Of a stretch of 23,965 nt of DNA, positions 1-8,435 are shown piece after piece. The notes under the pieces are model-generated. The model made no database searches, had not been told where the DNA came from, and worked only from the letters and a program-made list of their open reading frames with translations. Location of the stretch: assembly GCA_036401335.1 (NCBI GenBank), contig DASWVC010000426.1, forward strand, positions 1 to 23,965, in the 5' to 3' direction. The stretch comes from DASWVC01 sp036401335 (GTDB lineage Bacteria; Verrucomicrobiota; Verrucomicrobiia; Chthoniobacterales; JAFAMB01). The position numbers were made by a program, and so were the translations under genes. How positions within the stretch are numbered: the first letter of the stretch is position 1; each line of letters opens with the position of its first letter.

Positions 1-1
1 T

Positions 2-190
2 TTACTTCTCATGTTTTTATGGTGGCTTGAGCGAGGACGTGTGGCCGCCTCAGGCGTCGGGATGACGCCGGTGCCGCAACCGCTGTGGACCGTCCTGACC
101 CTTGAAAAAGGCCGCGGACACTCCACTTCCGCTTCAGTTTCCGCCACCCCCACCCGTGTAAAACGAGCGCTTAAAAGTGTCAGAACCTAG
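2..190 (+). pseudogene. Possible 3' remnant of an EamA/DMT-type transporter (partial at window edge)
   Basis: An open frame enters from the left edge and stops with TAG at 188-190, giving 62 visible residues. It begins with a hydrophobic stretch (LLLMFLWWLERG) followed by AASG, then a proline six residues on, then TLEKG. That order (hydrophobic helix, small-residue turn, Pro, then L-x-x-E) resembles the end of an EamA domain. However, the segment after the Pro is not very hydrophobic and the last 25 residues look unlike a final membrane helix. If the family reading is right, the copy is truncated or frameshifted. It could equally be a chance open frame; only the sequence left of the window would settle it. 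Confidence 0.22.
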
Positions 191-744
191 TGAATCGCGT
201 TGCCGAATAGTATCCCATAGGGGATGAGTGTTAGCAAATGTAAACCGTAGTTTTTTAGCCTTTTTTTGCGTTATTCGCGGCTCCAAACGGGGTTCGGAAA
301 AGGGAATTCTACCTGCGTAAAAAAGGTGTGCTCGGAAAAACGGCGGTTTTTTCTGGAAAACCAATCAGAGGCGGTCGGAACAGGTTTAAACAAAGCGTCG
401 GGTGCCTCGCGAAAACTTACGTAAAAAACTCAGGATAAAGCTGTTGTCCAAACACCGGCAGCATTCGCCATGAGGAAAGCCGCTGAGTTCACCCCTGGCC
501 TTATCATAGGACAAGTACAAATAGCAAACGTAACAAAAGATTTTCAACCGGCCAGGGCACGCTTTACGGGTCGGGCTTTGTTCCACGGCAGGAATTTCCG
601 CCGGCAAAGCAGCCGTCGTGTTTGTTCTTGCGCCGGGAAATCACGCCCGTCCATAACCGTGCAACGCATCCCGGCCCGGCAAGGCACTGGAGCGTTCTTT
701 CCGTTTGGCTTGCGCCGGATTGATGGCATCATTTCTGGCTCTGA
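191..744. other. Intergenic spacer without a convincing gene
   Basis: About 550 bases with no ORF that looks like protein. The short open frames here have low-complexity or arginine-rich translations and no ribosome binding site. The left half is visibly richer in A and T than the genes around it, with T runs at 251-256 and 261-267. It also has a small perfect inverted repeat at 212-225 (ATCCC, four bases, GGGAT). The right half must contain the promoter of the tRNA gene at 745, but I see no clear -35/-10 pair. Confidence 0.5.
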
Positions 745-826
745 GCCGGGGTGGCGAAACTGGCAGACGCGTCAGACTTAGGATCTGGTCCCGCAAGGGG
801 TAGGGGTTCGAATCCCCTCCTCGGCA
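745..826 (+). tRNA. tRNA-Leu (anticodon UAG)
   Basis: The sequence folds as a class II tRNA. The acceptor stem is GCCGGGG (745-751) with CCTCGGC (819-825), one G-T wobble, and A826 is the discriminator base. The anticodon stem-loop is TCAGA, loop CTTAGGA (777-783), TCTGG, with anticodon TAG at 779-781. A variable arm follows, and the T arm is AGGGG, TTCGAAT, CCCCT (802-818). The long variable arm and anticodon identify leucine, reading CUN codons. No CCA is encoded: the bases after A826 are CACC, so CCA must be added after transcription. The gene stands alone and faces a minus-strand nucleotidyltransferase gene 32 bases away. Confidence 0.95.
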
Positions 827-858
827 CACCCTTGGCGGTGCAACTGCGTTGAGGCTGC

Positions 859-1455
859 CTACCTATCAGCGGTTCCGAACCGGCCAATCTTCGGGCGCAC
901 CTCCACGATCACCTTGCGCAGTTCTTCCACGTCACTCGCCATCAAACCATGGTCGGAGAGCACCCGGAGCAGCGCCTCCGTGTTCATGTGCGGAAAAGCG
1001 GCCAGCAGCCGGCCGAGGTCGCTTTCGTAAGCGGACGTGCGCTCGAAGTCGTATTGCCGATAGAGTGAGGGCAGCGCGTAAAGCTTCAATAAGGCCAGTC
1101 CCTCTGGCGTGGCACAGGGCACCCGTCGATTTCCCTCCAGGAATTCAAAGGTACGTACCTCCCCGTATTCACGCGCGACTTGTGCAAAGAGCGGGTTTTC
1201 GGTTCCCAGGAAATCCACCCGCAGGCTTTTCCGGAAGCGGCCCACGGCAAAAAACCCTTTGCGTTCAGTGATGGAGACCTCCGGTGCGAGGCGGTCCTGG
1301 TCGGGAAGGGAGAGGACGAGGTCGATGTCCTCGGTGTTACGCCCGCGAACGTGCGCCAGCATGGCCACGCCGCCCACGAGCAGATACCGCACGGCGCGTT
1401 CATCCAGCAGCCGGAAGAACGCTTCGACCTCCAGGGGTACGTTGGCAGCATCCAT
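859..1455 (-). CDS. MNT-fold nucleotidyltransferase, AbiEii/DUF6036-like
   Basis: A 198-residue protein from the ATG at 1455. It has the signature of the minimal nucleotidyltransferase fold: LLVGG at residues 25-29, then a conserved segment with TEDIDL, in which D43 and D45 are the metal ligands. The third carboxylate is probably D81 in LRVDFL. The C-terminal half is helical, with a conserved LLKLYALPSL-type segment near 122-131. Related proteins include free-standing nucleotidyltransferases and the toxin half of AbiE-type systems, which transfer nucleotides to RNA or protein. I see no antitoxin gene beside it, so a toxin role is only a possibility. The frame runs upstream to a GTG at 1572, but those 39 residues do not look conserved. 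Neither start has a good ribosome binding site. Confidence 0.75.
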   Translation of the reverse strand: MDAANVPLEVEAFFRLLDERAVRYLLVGGVAMLAHVRGRNTEDIDLVLSLPDQDRLAPEVSITERKGFFAVGRFRKSLRVDFLGTENPLFAQVAREYGEVRTFEFLEGNRRVPCATPEGLALLKLYALPSLYRQYDFERTSAYESDLGRLLAAFPHMNTEALLRVLSDHGLMASDVEELRKVIVEVRPKIGRFGTADR

Positions 1456-1728
1456 AAAAGCAGTGGTGGTTTGGTGCCGTGAAAAGTTGAATGCCGCCGC
1501 ATGACCCAACACCCGGCTCACGTTGACTGGGGCTGACGAACGGAGGCCTGGGAATGGAGCGTCGGGGCTCACTGCCAGAATGTACGGCCTGGTCAGAAAC
1601 TATGCCAGACCTTCCGCCGTTGCCAGTTCACGGCGGAAATGCCCCGCTCAGTACGGTCGCGTGTCCCTGCGCGACCTCCCAAACACCCCCCTTCGGCGCC
1701 CCGGGGTGATGCCGTTCCAGTCGCTTGG

Positions 1729-2892
1729 CTAAGGCGGGGGTAGGTTCAAGCCGAGTTCGCGCCGCGCATCCCGGGCGTAACGAAAACCAGGGGTAACCGG
1801 CAAAGCAGGCCGGCTTAGCAGCAGGTAATGGAAAGCCATGCCGAGTTGGGCGGGGTGCAGCAAGGTTTGCAGGCCACGCACCGCGGAACCGGCCGGGGTA
1901 ACCCCTTTACCGGTGGCATCCTTTTCCCATTCGCGAAGGCGCCGTTCACTGGCTCCGACCATGAAATGGTGCTGATCGGTGAACCCGCGGATGCTGAGGC
2001 CGGCCTGTTCCCCGGCTTCCGCGACGGTCGTGAAATCGACGTGCGCCGTGATGTCCTGCTCTCCCACGCGATTGAATGGGTTGTCCTCCCGCCGGTGGCG
2101 GTGGTAACAGGCCAAGGTGCCCTCGTGCCGGTGCGGGGCGTAATAGACGGCACGCGGGTAGCCGTAGTCGACCACGAGCAGGTAGCCGGCAAGCAGGCGG
2201 GTGGCAACCTCGCGCACCCAGGAAAGCGCGTTGAGGTTGATCTCCGTCCGGTAGGGAAGGTGAACGGGAAGGGGCAACCGGTCGAGGTGCGGGGCCAGTT
2301 CCGGCGTTACGGCGGGCATTGCGGCCCAGGTAAAAGCGCCCTTGGCGAAGGTCACCCCGAGTTCACGCCAGCGGTCCCCGTCGTGTTCAACCACGTGGGT
2401 GGGGAAAGCGTCCAGCAGTTCATGCGCATGGACGACACCCACAAACGCAGGCAGCCGGGCCCAGGACTCGGCCCACGTCACCTTCGGTCCGAAAGCCTCG
2501 AGTTTGCCGGCCTGAAGAATCCGCTTCGTGGGATGCGGCTCGACGACGAGGTACGTGGTGGCGGCATACACCTCCGGGAACTGGCGTTGCAGGTACGTTA
2601 ATACATCGCACGCAAGCTGGCCGTCTTCGCTCCCTTGTTCGACCACGCGGAAGGCCGGCGGTGAACCCATGCGGGTGAACATCGCTGCGAATTCATCACC
2701 CAACACCTGACCGTAAATTGCGCCCACGCTTACGTTGGTAAAAAAATCGCCGGCTTTCCCGGTCCTTGGCCGGTCCTGGAGGTAATACCCGTGTTCCGGG
2801 TGGTAAAGCGCCAGGTTCATGAATTCGGCGAACCGAAGTGGGTTTTCCACGGCCAGGCGGTCGCGAATGATCTGTTCAACCAAAGTGGGCAT
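1729..2892 (-). CDS. MidA/NDUFAF7-family SAM-dependent methyltransferase
   Basis: A 387-residue protein matching the Methyltransf_28 (MidA) family over its whole length. Family landmarks are FAEFMNLALYHPEHGYY at about 21-37, GDFFTNVSVG at 48-57, a SAM-binding segment at about 84-98, HELLDAFP, and a DYGYPR segment followed by GTLACYHRH and the HVDFT motif. The mitochondrial relative NDUFAF7 dimethylates an arginine of a complex I subunit; bacterial substrates are mostly unknown, so the substrate here is not assigned. Motif I reads EQGSEDG where the usual form is E-x-G-x-G-x-G, so the middle glycine is missing. This may be a subfamily trait. The gene diverges from the PBP gene across about 106 bases. 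No clear ribosome binding site precedes the ATG. Confidence 0.88.
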   Translation of the reverse strand: MPTLVEQIIRDRLAVENPLRFAEFMNLALYHPEHGYYLQDRPRTGKAGDFFTNVSVGAIYGQVLGDEFAAMFTRMGSPPAFRVVEQGSEDGQLACDVLTYLQRQFPEVYAATTYLVVEPHPTKRILQAGKLEAFGPKVTWAESWARLPAFVGVVHAHELLDAFPTHVVEHDGDRWRELGVTFAKGAFTWAAMPAVTPELAPHLDRLPLPVHLPYRTEINLNALSWVREVATRLLAGYLLVVDYGYPRAVYYAPHRHEGTLACYHRHRREDNPFNRVGEQDITAHVDFTTVAEAGEQAGLSIRGFTDQHHFMVGASERRLREWEKDATGKGVTPAGSAVRGLQTLLHPAQLGMAFHYLLLSRPALPVTPGFRYARDARRELGLNLPPP

Positions 2893-2998
2893 GCGCAGGC
2901 TGGCAGGTGCGAACGAAGCTCCGGCGCGCTGAAGGCTGGCGGGCAGGTGGAAATTCCATTTGCTCGCGCTACCGGCTCGTGAAAGGGGTGCTTTTGCT

Positions 2999-5482
2999 AT
3001 GACTCGAACTGCGCGGCGCCGTAAACCGTTTTACCTGAGATTGTGGTTCGTCGCGTTCCTCGCCTTGCTGCTTGTGGCGGGGGGGTTGGTGGGGTTTTTC
3101 TACGTCACGGTCGTTCATCGGTACGAACTCAAAGCTGAAGAGTTTGACCTCTCGAAGCTGGACAACATTGAGTCGGCAAGCATCATCTACGATCGGTTCG
3201 GGGGCGTCTATGGCAAGCTGTTCATCCAGAACCGCGAGCACGTGAGCCTGGACGAGATCTCGCCGCACCTGGTGGATGCCGTGATTTCGGCAGAGGACAA
3301 CCGCTTTTACGAGCATGGCGGGATCGACTTCCTTGGCATGTTTCGGGCCGCGTTAAAAAACACGGCTTCCGGCCGGATCCGTCAAGGGGCAAGCACGGTC
3401 ACGCAACAGTTGGCGCGCAACACCTTTGACCTGCGGGACCGGACGTATGACCGGAAGATTTTGGAAGTGTTTCTGTCGCTTCGCATCGAAAAGGCGATTC
3501 CGAAAGCGAAGATCATGGAGTTGTACCTGAACCGGGTCTACTTCGGCAGCGGGTTCTATGGTGCGCAAGCGGCCTCGCGCGGTTATTTCGGCAAAGGGGC
3601 GAAAGACCTTTCCATCGGGGAAGCAGCCATGCTGGCCGGTTTGTTGAAGAGCCCGAACAACCTTTCGCCCTGGCACAACCGGGAAGCGGCCAACGCCGAA
3701 CGCACGTTTGTGCTTGGCCGCATGGTCGACAACAACAAAATTACGGCGGCAGAAGCGAAAGCTGCAGGAAGCGTCCCGCTCGACATCCGGCCGAAATCCG
3801 CGTTTGTGTCGCAGTCCTACGCGCTCGATTTCATCAGGCAACAGGTCCAGGACGAGTTGGGGTTCGAATCCGTGCAGAGTGAAGGCTACAAGATTTACAC
3901 CTCGATCGATCCAGCCTTGCAGCGGGTAGCAGAGGAATCGCTGGAGAAAGAATTGGCCAAGGCCGAGCAGCATCCCGGGTACCAGCACCAGACCCATGAG
4001 CAGTACACGGTCGTGCTGAAAAACTGGCGGACCTCCCGCCCGAGCGGATCGAACCCGCCGGCGCTTGAATACCTTCAGGGAGCAGTCCTGGCTGTGGACA
4101 GCCGGACGGGTGAAGTGCGGGCCATGGTAGGGGGTCGTGACTACTCCCAGAGCGAGTTCAACCGCACGTTTCAAGCTTCCCGGCCCCCAGGTACCGCGTT
4201 TACCCCGTTTGTTTTTGCCGCGGCTTTGCAGAAAGGGACCTTTCCCGGCACCCTGTTCGAAGATGCGCCCATCGACAACCGGCAGGTCATGATCGGGGGG
4301 ACAACCGGCATCCTAGGTGAATGGGGGGTGGAAAAAGAAGGCAACCGTTACGAAGGCATGATGCCCATGCGCCAGATTCTGGCCGACTCCAAGAATGCGG
4401 CCACGGTCCGCGTCGGGGTTGAAGCAGGCGTTGAGGCCGTCCGCAACCTTGCCCGGAAGGCGGGCATCAGCGATGACCTCCGGCCTTACCCATCGACCTT
4501 TCTGGGCAGCAGCGAAGTGACCCTGGAGGACATGGTCACGGCCTTCACGATGTTTCCGGGCCAGGGCTCCAGGCCAAGTGCCTTGTCGGCGGTCATCAAA
4601 ATAGAGTCACCAACCGGGCGGGTTGTTTACCGGCACGAAGCGGAACGCGAAAAGGTGGTCGACCCCGGCGTGGCGTTTGAGGTGCATTCCTTTCTGACGG
4701 ATGCCCTCAACCATGGAACAGGGGCAAACAGCCGGAACGAGTACGACCTTAAGACCACCGTGGCGGCGGGCAAGACCGGGACGGCCTACAACTTTACGGA
4801 CGATTGGTTCATGGGCTATGACAGCGCGATCACCTGCGGGGTCTGGGTGGGTTTTGACAAACCGCAGTCCATCTACCGCGGCGCATTTGCGAAAGACACG
4901 GCGCTGCCGGTCTGGGTCGACGTGATCAATGCATCGTTGGCCAATGACCGCCCGCGCGAACTGGCCCGGCCAATCGACCTGAAGCGGGTTGAAGTTTGCC
5001 TTTCCACGGGGCTGCCGGCAACGCCACGGTGTTCCCTGGCGGCTTCGAATGACCCTAATCTTCCTCCCAGGAAGGGAACGTCGTTTGAGTTTACAACGGC
5101 ACAGCAACTGCCGAAGGAGCAGTGCTGGATGCATGGCGAGGACAGCCGGGCCTCGGTGCGGAGCGTGAAGGGTCAGGATGCACCACGTGCGACCAGCGCA
5201 ACGGATCTGGCGCAGGTGGCGCCCGTCCTGGTCCGCGAACAGACCATTGCCGGCGACGATCCCTACAATGCCGCCAAACCCCGCGTAAGGGACGGGGGTC
5301 CGATCCAGACCGCCAAAGCCGACTGGACCCCGGCCCCGCGAGCGCTGCCGGTCGGCACACCGGAAGCGCAGGTCCGGCGGGCACAGCCGGTCGGACCGCT
5401 CGACCATCCGGAAGAGCAGCCGAAGGTTGAACTGCCGCCGCCGGAACCGGTTGACCTGAACGACGATCCCACCACGCTCTGA
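2999..5482 (+). CDS. Class A penicillin-binding protein (PBP1A-like) with altered transpeptidase motif
   Basis: A 827-residue bifunctional peptidoglycan synthase, predicted to sit in the inner membrane with its domains in the periplasm. The ATG at 2999 follows an AAAGGGG ribosome binding site at 2982-2988; a longer TTG start at 2960 is less likely. A membrane helix spans about residues 13-37. The GT51 transglycosylase is complete: EDNRFYEH with catalytic E99, QGASTVTQQLARN, the EVFLSLRIEKA segment, and LYLNRVYFGSGFYG. The transpeptidase keeps S464-K-N and K592-T-G. However, the nucleophile motif, normally PGSxFKP, reads PGTAFTP (T399 and T402), so Ser and Lys are both replaced. Acyl-transfer activity is therefore doubtful. 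The last 130 residues are rich in proline and charged residues and probably disordered. Confidence 0.93.
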   Translation: MTRTARRRKPFYLRLWFVAFLALLLVAGGLVGFFYVTVVHRYELKAEEFDLSKLDNIESASIIYDRFGGVYGKLFIQNREHVSLDEISPHLVDAVISAEDNRFYEHGGIDFLGMFRAALKNTASGRIRQGASTVTQQLARNTFDLRDRTYDRKILEVFLSLRIEKAIPKAKIMELYLNRVYFGSGFYGAQAASRGYFGKGAKDLSIGEAAMLAGLLKSPNNLSPWHNREAANAERTFVLGRMVDNNKITAAEAKAAGSVPLDIRPKSAFVSQSYALDFIRQQVQDELGFESVQSEGYKIYTSIDPALQRVAEESLEKELAKAEQHPGYQHQTHEQYTVVLKNWRTSRPSGSNPPALEYLQGAVLAVDSRTGEVRAMVGGRDYSQSEFNRTFQASRPPGTAFTPFVFAAALQKGTFPGTLFEDAPIDNRQVMIGGTTGILGEWGVEKEGNRYEGMMPMRQILADSKNAATVRVGVEAGVEAVRNLARKAGISDDLRPYPSTFLGSSEVTLEDMVTAFTMFPGQGSRPSALSAVIKIESPTGRVVYRHEAEREKVVDPGVAFEVHSFLTDALNHGTGANSRNEYDLKTTVAAGKTGTAYNFTDDWFMGYDSAITCGVWVGFDKPQSIYRGAFAKDTALPVWVDVINASLANDRPRELARPIDLKRVEVCLSTGLPATPRCSLAASNDPNLPPRKGTSFEFTTAQQLPKEQCWMHGEDSRASVRSVKGQDAPRATSATDLAQVAPVLVREQTIAGDDPYNAAKPRVRDGGPIQTAKADWTPAPRALPVGTPEAQVRRAQPVGPLDHPEEQPKVELPPPEPVDLNDDPTTL

Positions 5483-5493
5483 CGGGTTGACAG

Positions 5494-5515
5494 GGTCGGC
5501 GGTCCTTCGCCGACC
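5494..5515. terminator. Candidate terminator hairpin between convergent genes
   Basis: A perfect 8-bp inverted repeat, GGTCGGCG (5494-5501) and CGCCGACC (5508-5515), with a 6-base loop. It lies 12 bases after the stop of the PBP gene and between two convergent genes, where a terminator is expected. No T run follows in either direction, so it is not a classic intrinsic terminator. Confidence 0.45.
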
Positions 5516-5649
5516 GGGGTAGGGGCTTGGCAGGGGAGTGGCCGGTAGGCAAGGGAGCCTCTCCTCAAACGCCCGACCTCAGTGTCCCCCTTTCGCAGTC
5601 GCCCCGGGAGGGGAGCTTGTCCCCAAGCGCCCCTTCCAAAGGCCCGCCG

Positions 5650-8175
5650 CTAATGCAGCTGGGGCGTGGGCTGGAGGGTCCACGCCGGGCTCGGGTTGCC
5701 CAGCACAACCGTGCTGACCGTTCCGCCGCTGAACCGCCACAGGCCTACCTGACCCGAGCCCGGGTTGGTCCACACGATCTCGGGCACGCCACTCGTCCCG
5801 TCCAGCGACGCATTGGCCGCTACTTGCCAAGCCAGGCTGGCGCTGCCCAGGGTCGTCACGGTTACTTGGCCGTTTGTGTTCAGTTTCCACACGCCCACTT
5901 GGCCCGTCGTCTCGTTCTGCCAGATCAGACCCTCAGCCGTGGTGGCGTCGACCTTGCCCAGCCCGCGCACCGCCCAGCTGAAGGGGGCCGTGCCGTACCC
6001 CACCGTCCGGCTGAGCTGAAAGCCCGCCATCACCCACGCACCCACCGCCCCGGTGCGCCCGTCGCGCCACAGCAGTTGGTGGCTGCCGTCGCCGTTGAGG
6101 TCGGCCGCTCCCAGCAAGCTCCAGCCCACGGCGACCGTTGCCGTCAGTTGGGTGGTGAAGGACAGGCCGCCGTTGTTCTTGGCGATCAGGAGTGCGCCCG
6201 TGGCCGGGTTGTACTGTACGGCGTCAACCAATCCATCGCCGTCGAGGTCCACCCCGACCAGCACCGGGTAGTTGGCCGGCAAGGCAAATGCAGTCGCCGT
6301 CGTGGTGGGCGTGTCGTTGACCGACCACGTGGTGGCCCAAGCCAGGTAGTTGTTGGAGCCGCTGAACGTTGAGCCGTTAAACCAGATCAGTTGCGAGCTG
6401 CCCAGGTTGGCCAGGTCGGCCAGCGCCACCAGGCGGCTCTGGGGCGGGATGGCCCCCAGCACCGGGGTCGCCAGGATCGTGTTGCCGTTCATAAGCCACG
6501 CGCCAACTTGGTTTTTGCCCGGGTTGAGAAACACCAGGTCGCTGTGACCATCGCCGTTGAGGTCCACTTCGTTGACCGGGTGCAGCAGCCCGAAAACGGC
6601 CACGGAGTTGGCCGTGCCGACGAACACTTTGCCGTTGCACACCGTCGGTACGGCGAACTTGATGGGACTGCCCACCACAACTCCCGCACTGGTGTAAAGT
6701 TGGGTGGCCAGGTTGGTCGCGTCGTAAGCGTGCAGGATGGCCTGGGCTTTGCCCCGCTCGATGGCCCAGGCGATGCCTTTGGTAGTGCCGGACGCTGAAA
6801 TGCTCGCGCTCGCGCCGGGGTACCCGAACGCGGTGGCCGTCGCCGAGGCGGGCACTGCATTCAGGGTCGCGTTGGCCATGAACGCATACTGCTGCAGCGT
6901 ACCTCCAGCCACGCTGAAGTAGATCGAGCCGTTGAAGTAGGCTGGCGTCGAATACACGCCGCTGTTGAAGGCAATCTGCTGCAGGTTGGTGTCCTGAACC
7001 GAGTTAAACTTGCCAAGGTTGTTCCGGTTAAACACGTAAAAGATGCCATTCTTGCCCCCCGTGAAGGCCAGGTTGTGAACTCCCCCGCCGCCGTCGGTAA
7101 CGTCCAGCACCATTGACCCGCCGGAGGCCAGGTCATTGTCAGACGCGGCAAGGTAGGCTTGGTTGAAAGGGGCGAAATAATCCATGACCTGCAGGTTGCT
7201 CGAGAGCTTCAGGAACGTGTCGCCGTAGTCGCCGTTGGTCGGGAAGCCGCTGCCGTTGAGGTTGGTATCAAAGGGGCCGTTTGCGGTCGCCAGGTAGAGG
7301 TTGCCCGAGGCGTCGACCGCCGCTGGGGCACCCGATTGCCAAATGCCGGACCCGGAGCCGTCCGGCAGGTCCGTGGAAGGAGGTGCGCCATTGGCATTGG
7401 GCGTGTAGGCGGCCGTTTGGGCAAACGTATTTTCGTTGTAGGCAATAATCCAGCCTTGATAGGGGCCGATGTCGCAGAGGGACCCCCATTCGAGGTACAG
7501 GATGCCATTGGCCAGGCACAAACCGGCCCGGGACCGTTCGTGTTGCGGCGTGAAGACCACGTGGCCGTTGCCGTCGTTGTTAGGTCCAGCGCCCGGGACC
7601 GAGGCCTGGACCTCCGTGGTGCGCACTTGCTCGCCCGTAGCCAGGTCAAGCCCGTACAACCGGAAGTGGTAGGCGCTGTAGTCCACGTCGGCGCTCATGG
7701 CCAGAACGTAGATGACCCCGTTGGGTCCGGAAGTTCGATCGATGACAGGTGTGGCGCCGACGCCGTTGGTAGGCGTGATGTCCGTGCAACCGTCGTCGTC
7801 GGCCGGCACTTCGATCCCGGTAAGTACAGAGGTTTTCCAGTACAACTGGCCGGAGTCAGCGTCGAAAGCGTACACGCTGTCGTTTTCAGTGGCGACAATG
7901 ACGAGGTTACGGGACCCCCGGGGCTGTCCGCCCGAAACCACCGCGACGTTCGAGGCATAAAGGGGCTGGGCATACACCTGCCCGTCCACCGGCAAGTTTC
8001 GCAGCAGACCAAAAGAGTTTGGAGCGACGTTTTGGGGCGTCAGGGTTGTCTCATTCGGGTTCAGGCCGGTCCGGGCGAGGTTGTTGTGATAGGTGAGGAC
8101 GTCCGCTGCCTGGAGGGACAGGCAAGCAGCACTGCAGACGAAAGCGATCGAGGCGCACGCTCGGATAAAAATCAT
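5650..8175 (-). CDS. Secreted beta-propeller protein with C-terminal FG-GAP/VCBS-like repeats
   Basis: An 841-residue protein with a signal peptide (about residues 1-23, ending in LQAADV). Residues 24-530 look like a PQQ-type beta-propeller: repeated blades such as SVYAFDADSGQLYWKTSV and YGLDLATGEQ, with VIYVLA and NLYLATANG strands. The last 300 residues carry FG-GAP/VCBS-like repeats with D-x-N/D-G-D-G calcium-binding loops near residues 538, 642 and 692, alternating with GQVGAW-type blades. No quinone-dehydrogenase active site or membrane anchor is evident, so an enzymatic role is unsupported. An extracellular binding or structural role is the safer inference. It is transcribed away from the SDR gene and convergent with the PBP gene, and its 5' region holds several inverted repeats. 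Confidence 0.85.
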   Translation of the reverse strand: MIFIRACASIAFVCSAACLSLQAADVLTYHNNLARTGLNPNETTLTPQNVAPNSFGLLRNLPVDGQVYAQPLYASNVAVVSGGQPRGSRNLVIVATENDSVYAFDADSGQLYWKTSVLTGIEVPADDDGCTDITPTNGVGATPVIDRTSGPNGVIYVLAMSADVDYSAYHFRLYGLDLATGEQVRTTEVQASVPGAGPNNDGNGHVVFTPQHERSRAGLCLANGILYLEWGSLCDIGPYQGWIIAYNENTFAQTAAYTPNANGAPPSTDLPDGSGSGIWQSGAPAAVDASGNLYLATANGPFDTNLNGSGFPTNGDYGDTFLKLSSNLQVMDYFAPFNQAYLAASDNDLASGGSMVLDVTDGGGGVHNLAFTGGKNGIFYVFNRNNLGKFNSVQDTNLQQIAFNSGVYSTPAYFNGSIYFSVAGGTLQQYAFMANATLNAVPASATATAFGYPGASASISASGTTKGIAWAIERGKAQAILHAYDATNLATQLYTSAGVVVGSPIKFAVPTVCNGKVFVGTANSVAVFGLLHPVNEVDLNGDGHSDLVFLNPGKNQVGAWLMNGNTILATPVLGAIPPQSRLVALADLANLGSSQLIWFNGSTFSGSNNYLAWATTWSVNDTPTTTATAFALPANYPVLVGVDLDGDGLVDAVQYNPATGALLIAKNNGGLSFTTQLTATVAVGWSLLGAADLNGDGSHQLLWRDGRTGAVGAWVMAGFQLSRTVGYGTAPFSWAVRGLGKVDATTAEGLIWQNETTGQVGVWKLNTNGQVTVTTLGSASLAWQVAANASLDGTSGVPEIVWTNPGSGQVGLWRFSGGTVSTVVLGNPSPAWTLQPTPQLH

Positions 8176-8435
8176 AGAAACAATAATTACTCTTTGTTCC
8201 TACGGCCTTTATGCCGATCAGCTTTAGTGGTTATTGTGCCTGAACCGGCGATTGTGTCAGAAAAAGGCTGTTAAGGACTGAAAGGCTCGGTGTTCCGTTG
8301 GCCGCTACCGGTTGCCAAGCCGGGGATGAACTGCGCTGAACGTGAACGCAGCCCGGGCTGGAGGTGGAACCTGGCCTGCGCTTCAGAGGCCTCGGCGCTT
8401 CCCCGCCGGCTTGGCCTTTCCGTGAGGGTAGACCT
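8176..8435 (-). promoter_or_regulatory. Upstream region of the beta-propeller gene with several inverted repeats
   Basis: About 260 bases between two minus-strand genes. It contains GGCTCGG at 8284-8290 paired with CCAAGCC at 8315-8321. In the minus-strand RNA this is a 7-bp stem with one G-U wobble; in the plus-strand RNA the same position is a C-A mismatch, so folding is favoured on the strand that leads into the 5650-8175 gene. A 10-base palindrome (AGCCCGGGCT) and a short CTGCG/CGCAG pair lie nearby. A purine-rich AGGAACAAAGAG is about 20 bases before the ATG. I could not match this to a known riboswitch class. Confidence 0.3.

Noticed and set aside
335..353. AAAAAC-GGCG-GTTTTT hairpin as a terminator
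   Set aside because: The stem is almost all A-T and no confirmed gene ends next to it; too weak to call.
470..781. 103-residue plus-strand ORF running into the tRNA gene
   Set aside because: It is arginine-rich and motif-free, and its end is translated from the tRNA itself. No ribosome binding site.
3859..3872. 13-base match (GGGGTTCGAATCC) to the tRNA-Leu T arm, as a possible attachment site
   Set aside because: It lies inside the PBP gene and encodes ordinary residues. The match does not extend to the tRNA 3' end and there is no integrase, so it is coincidence.
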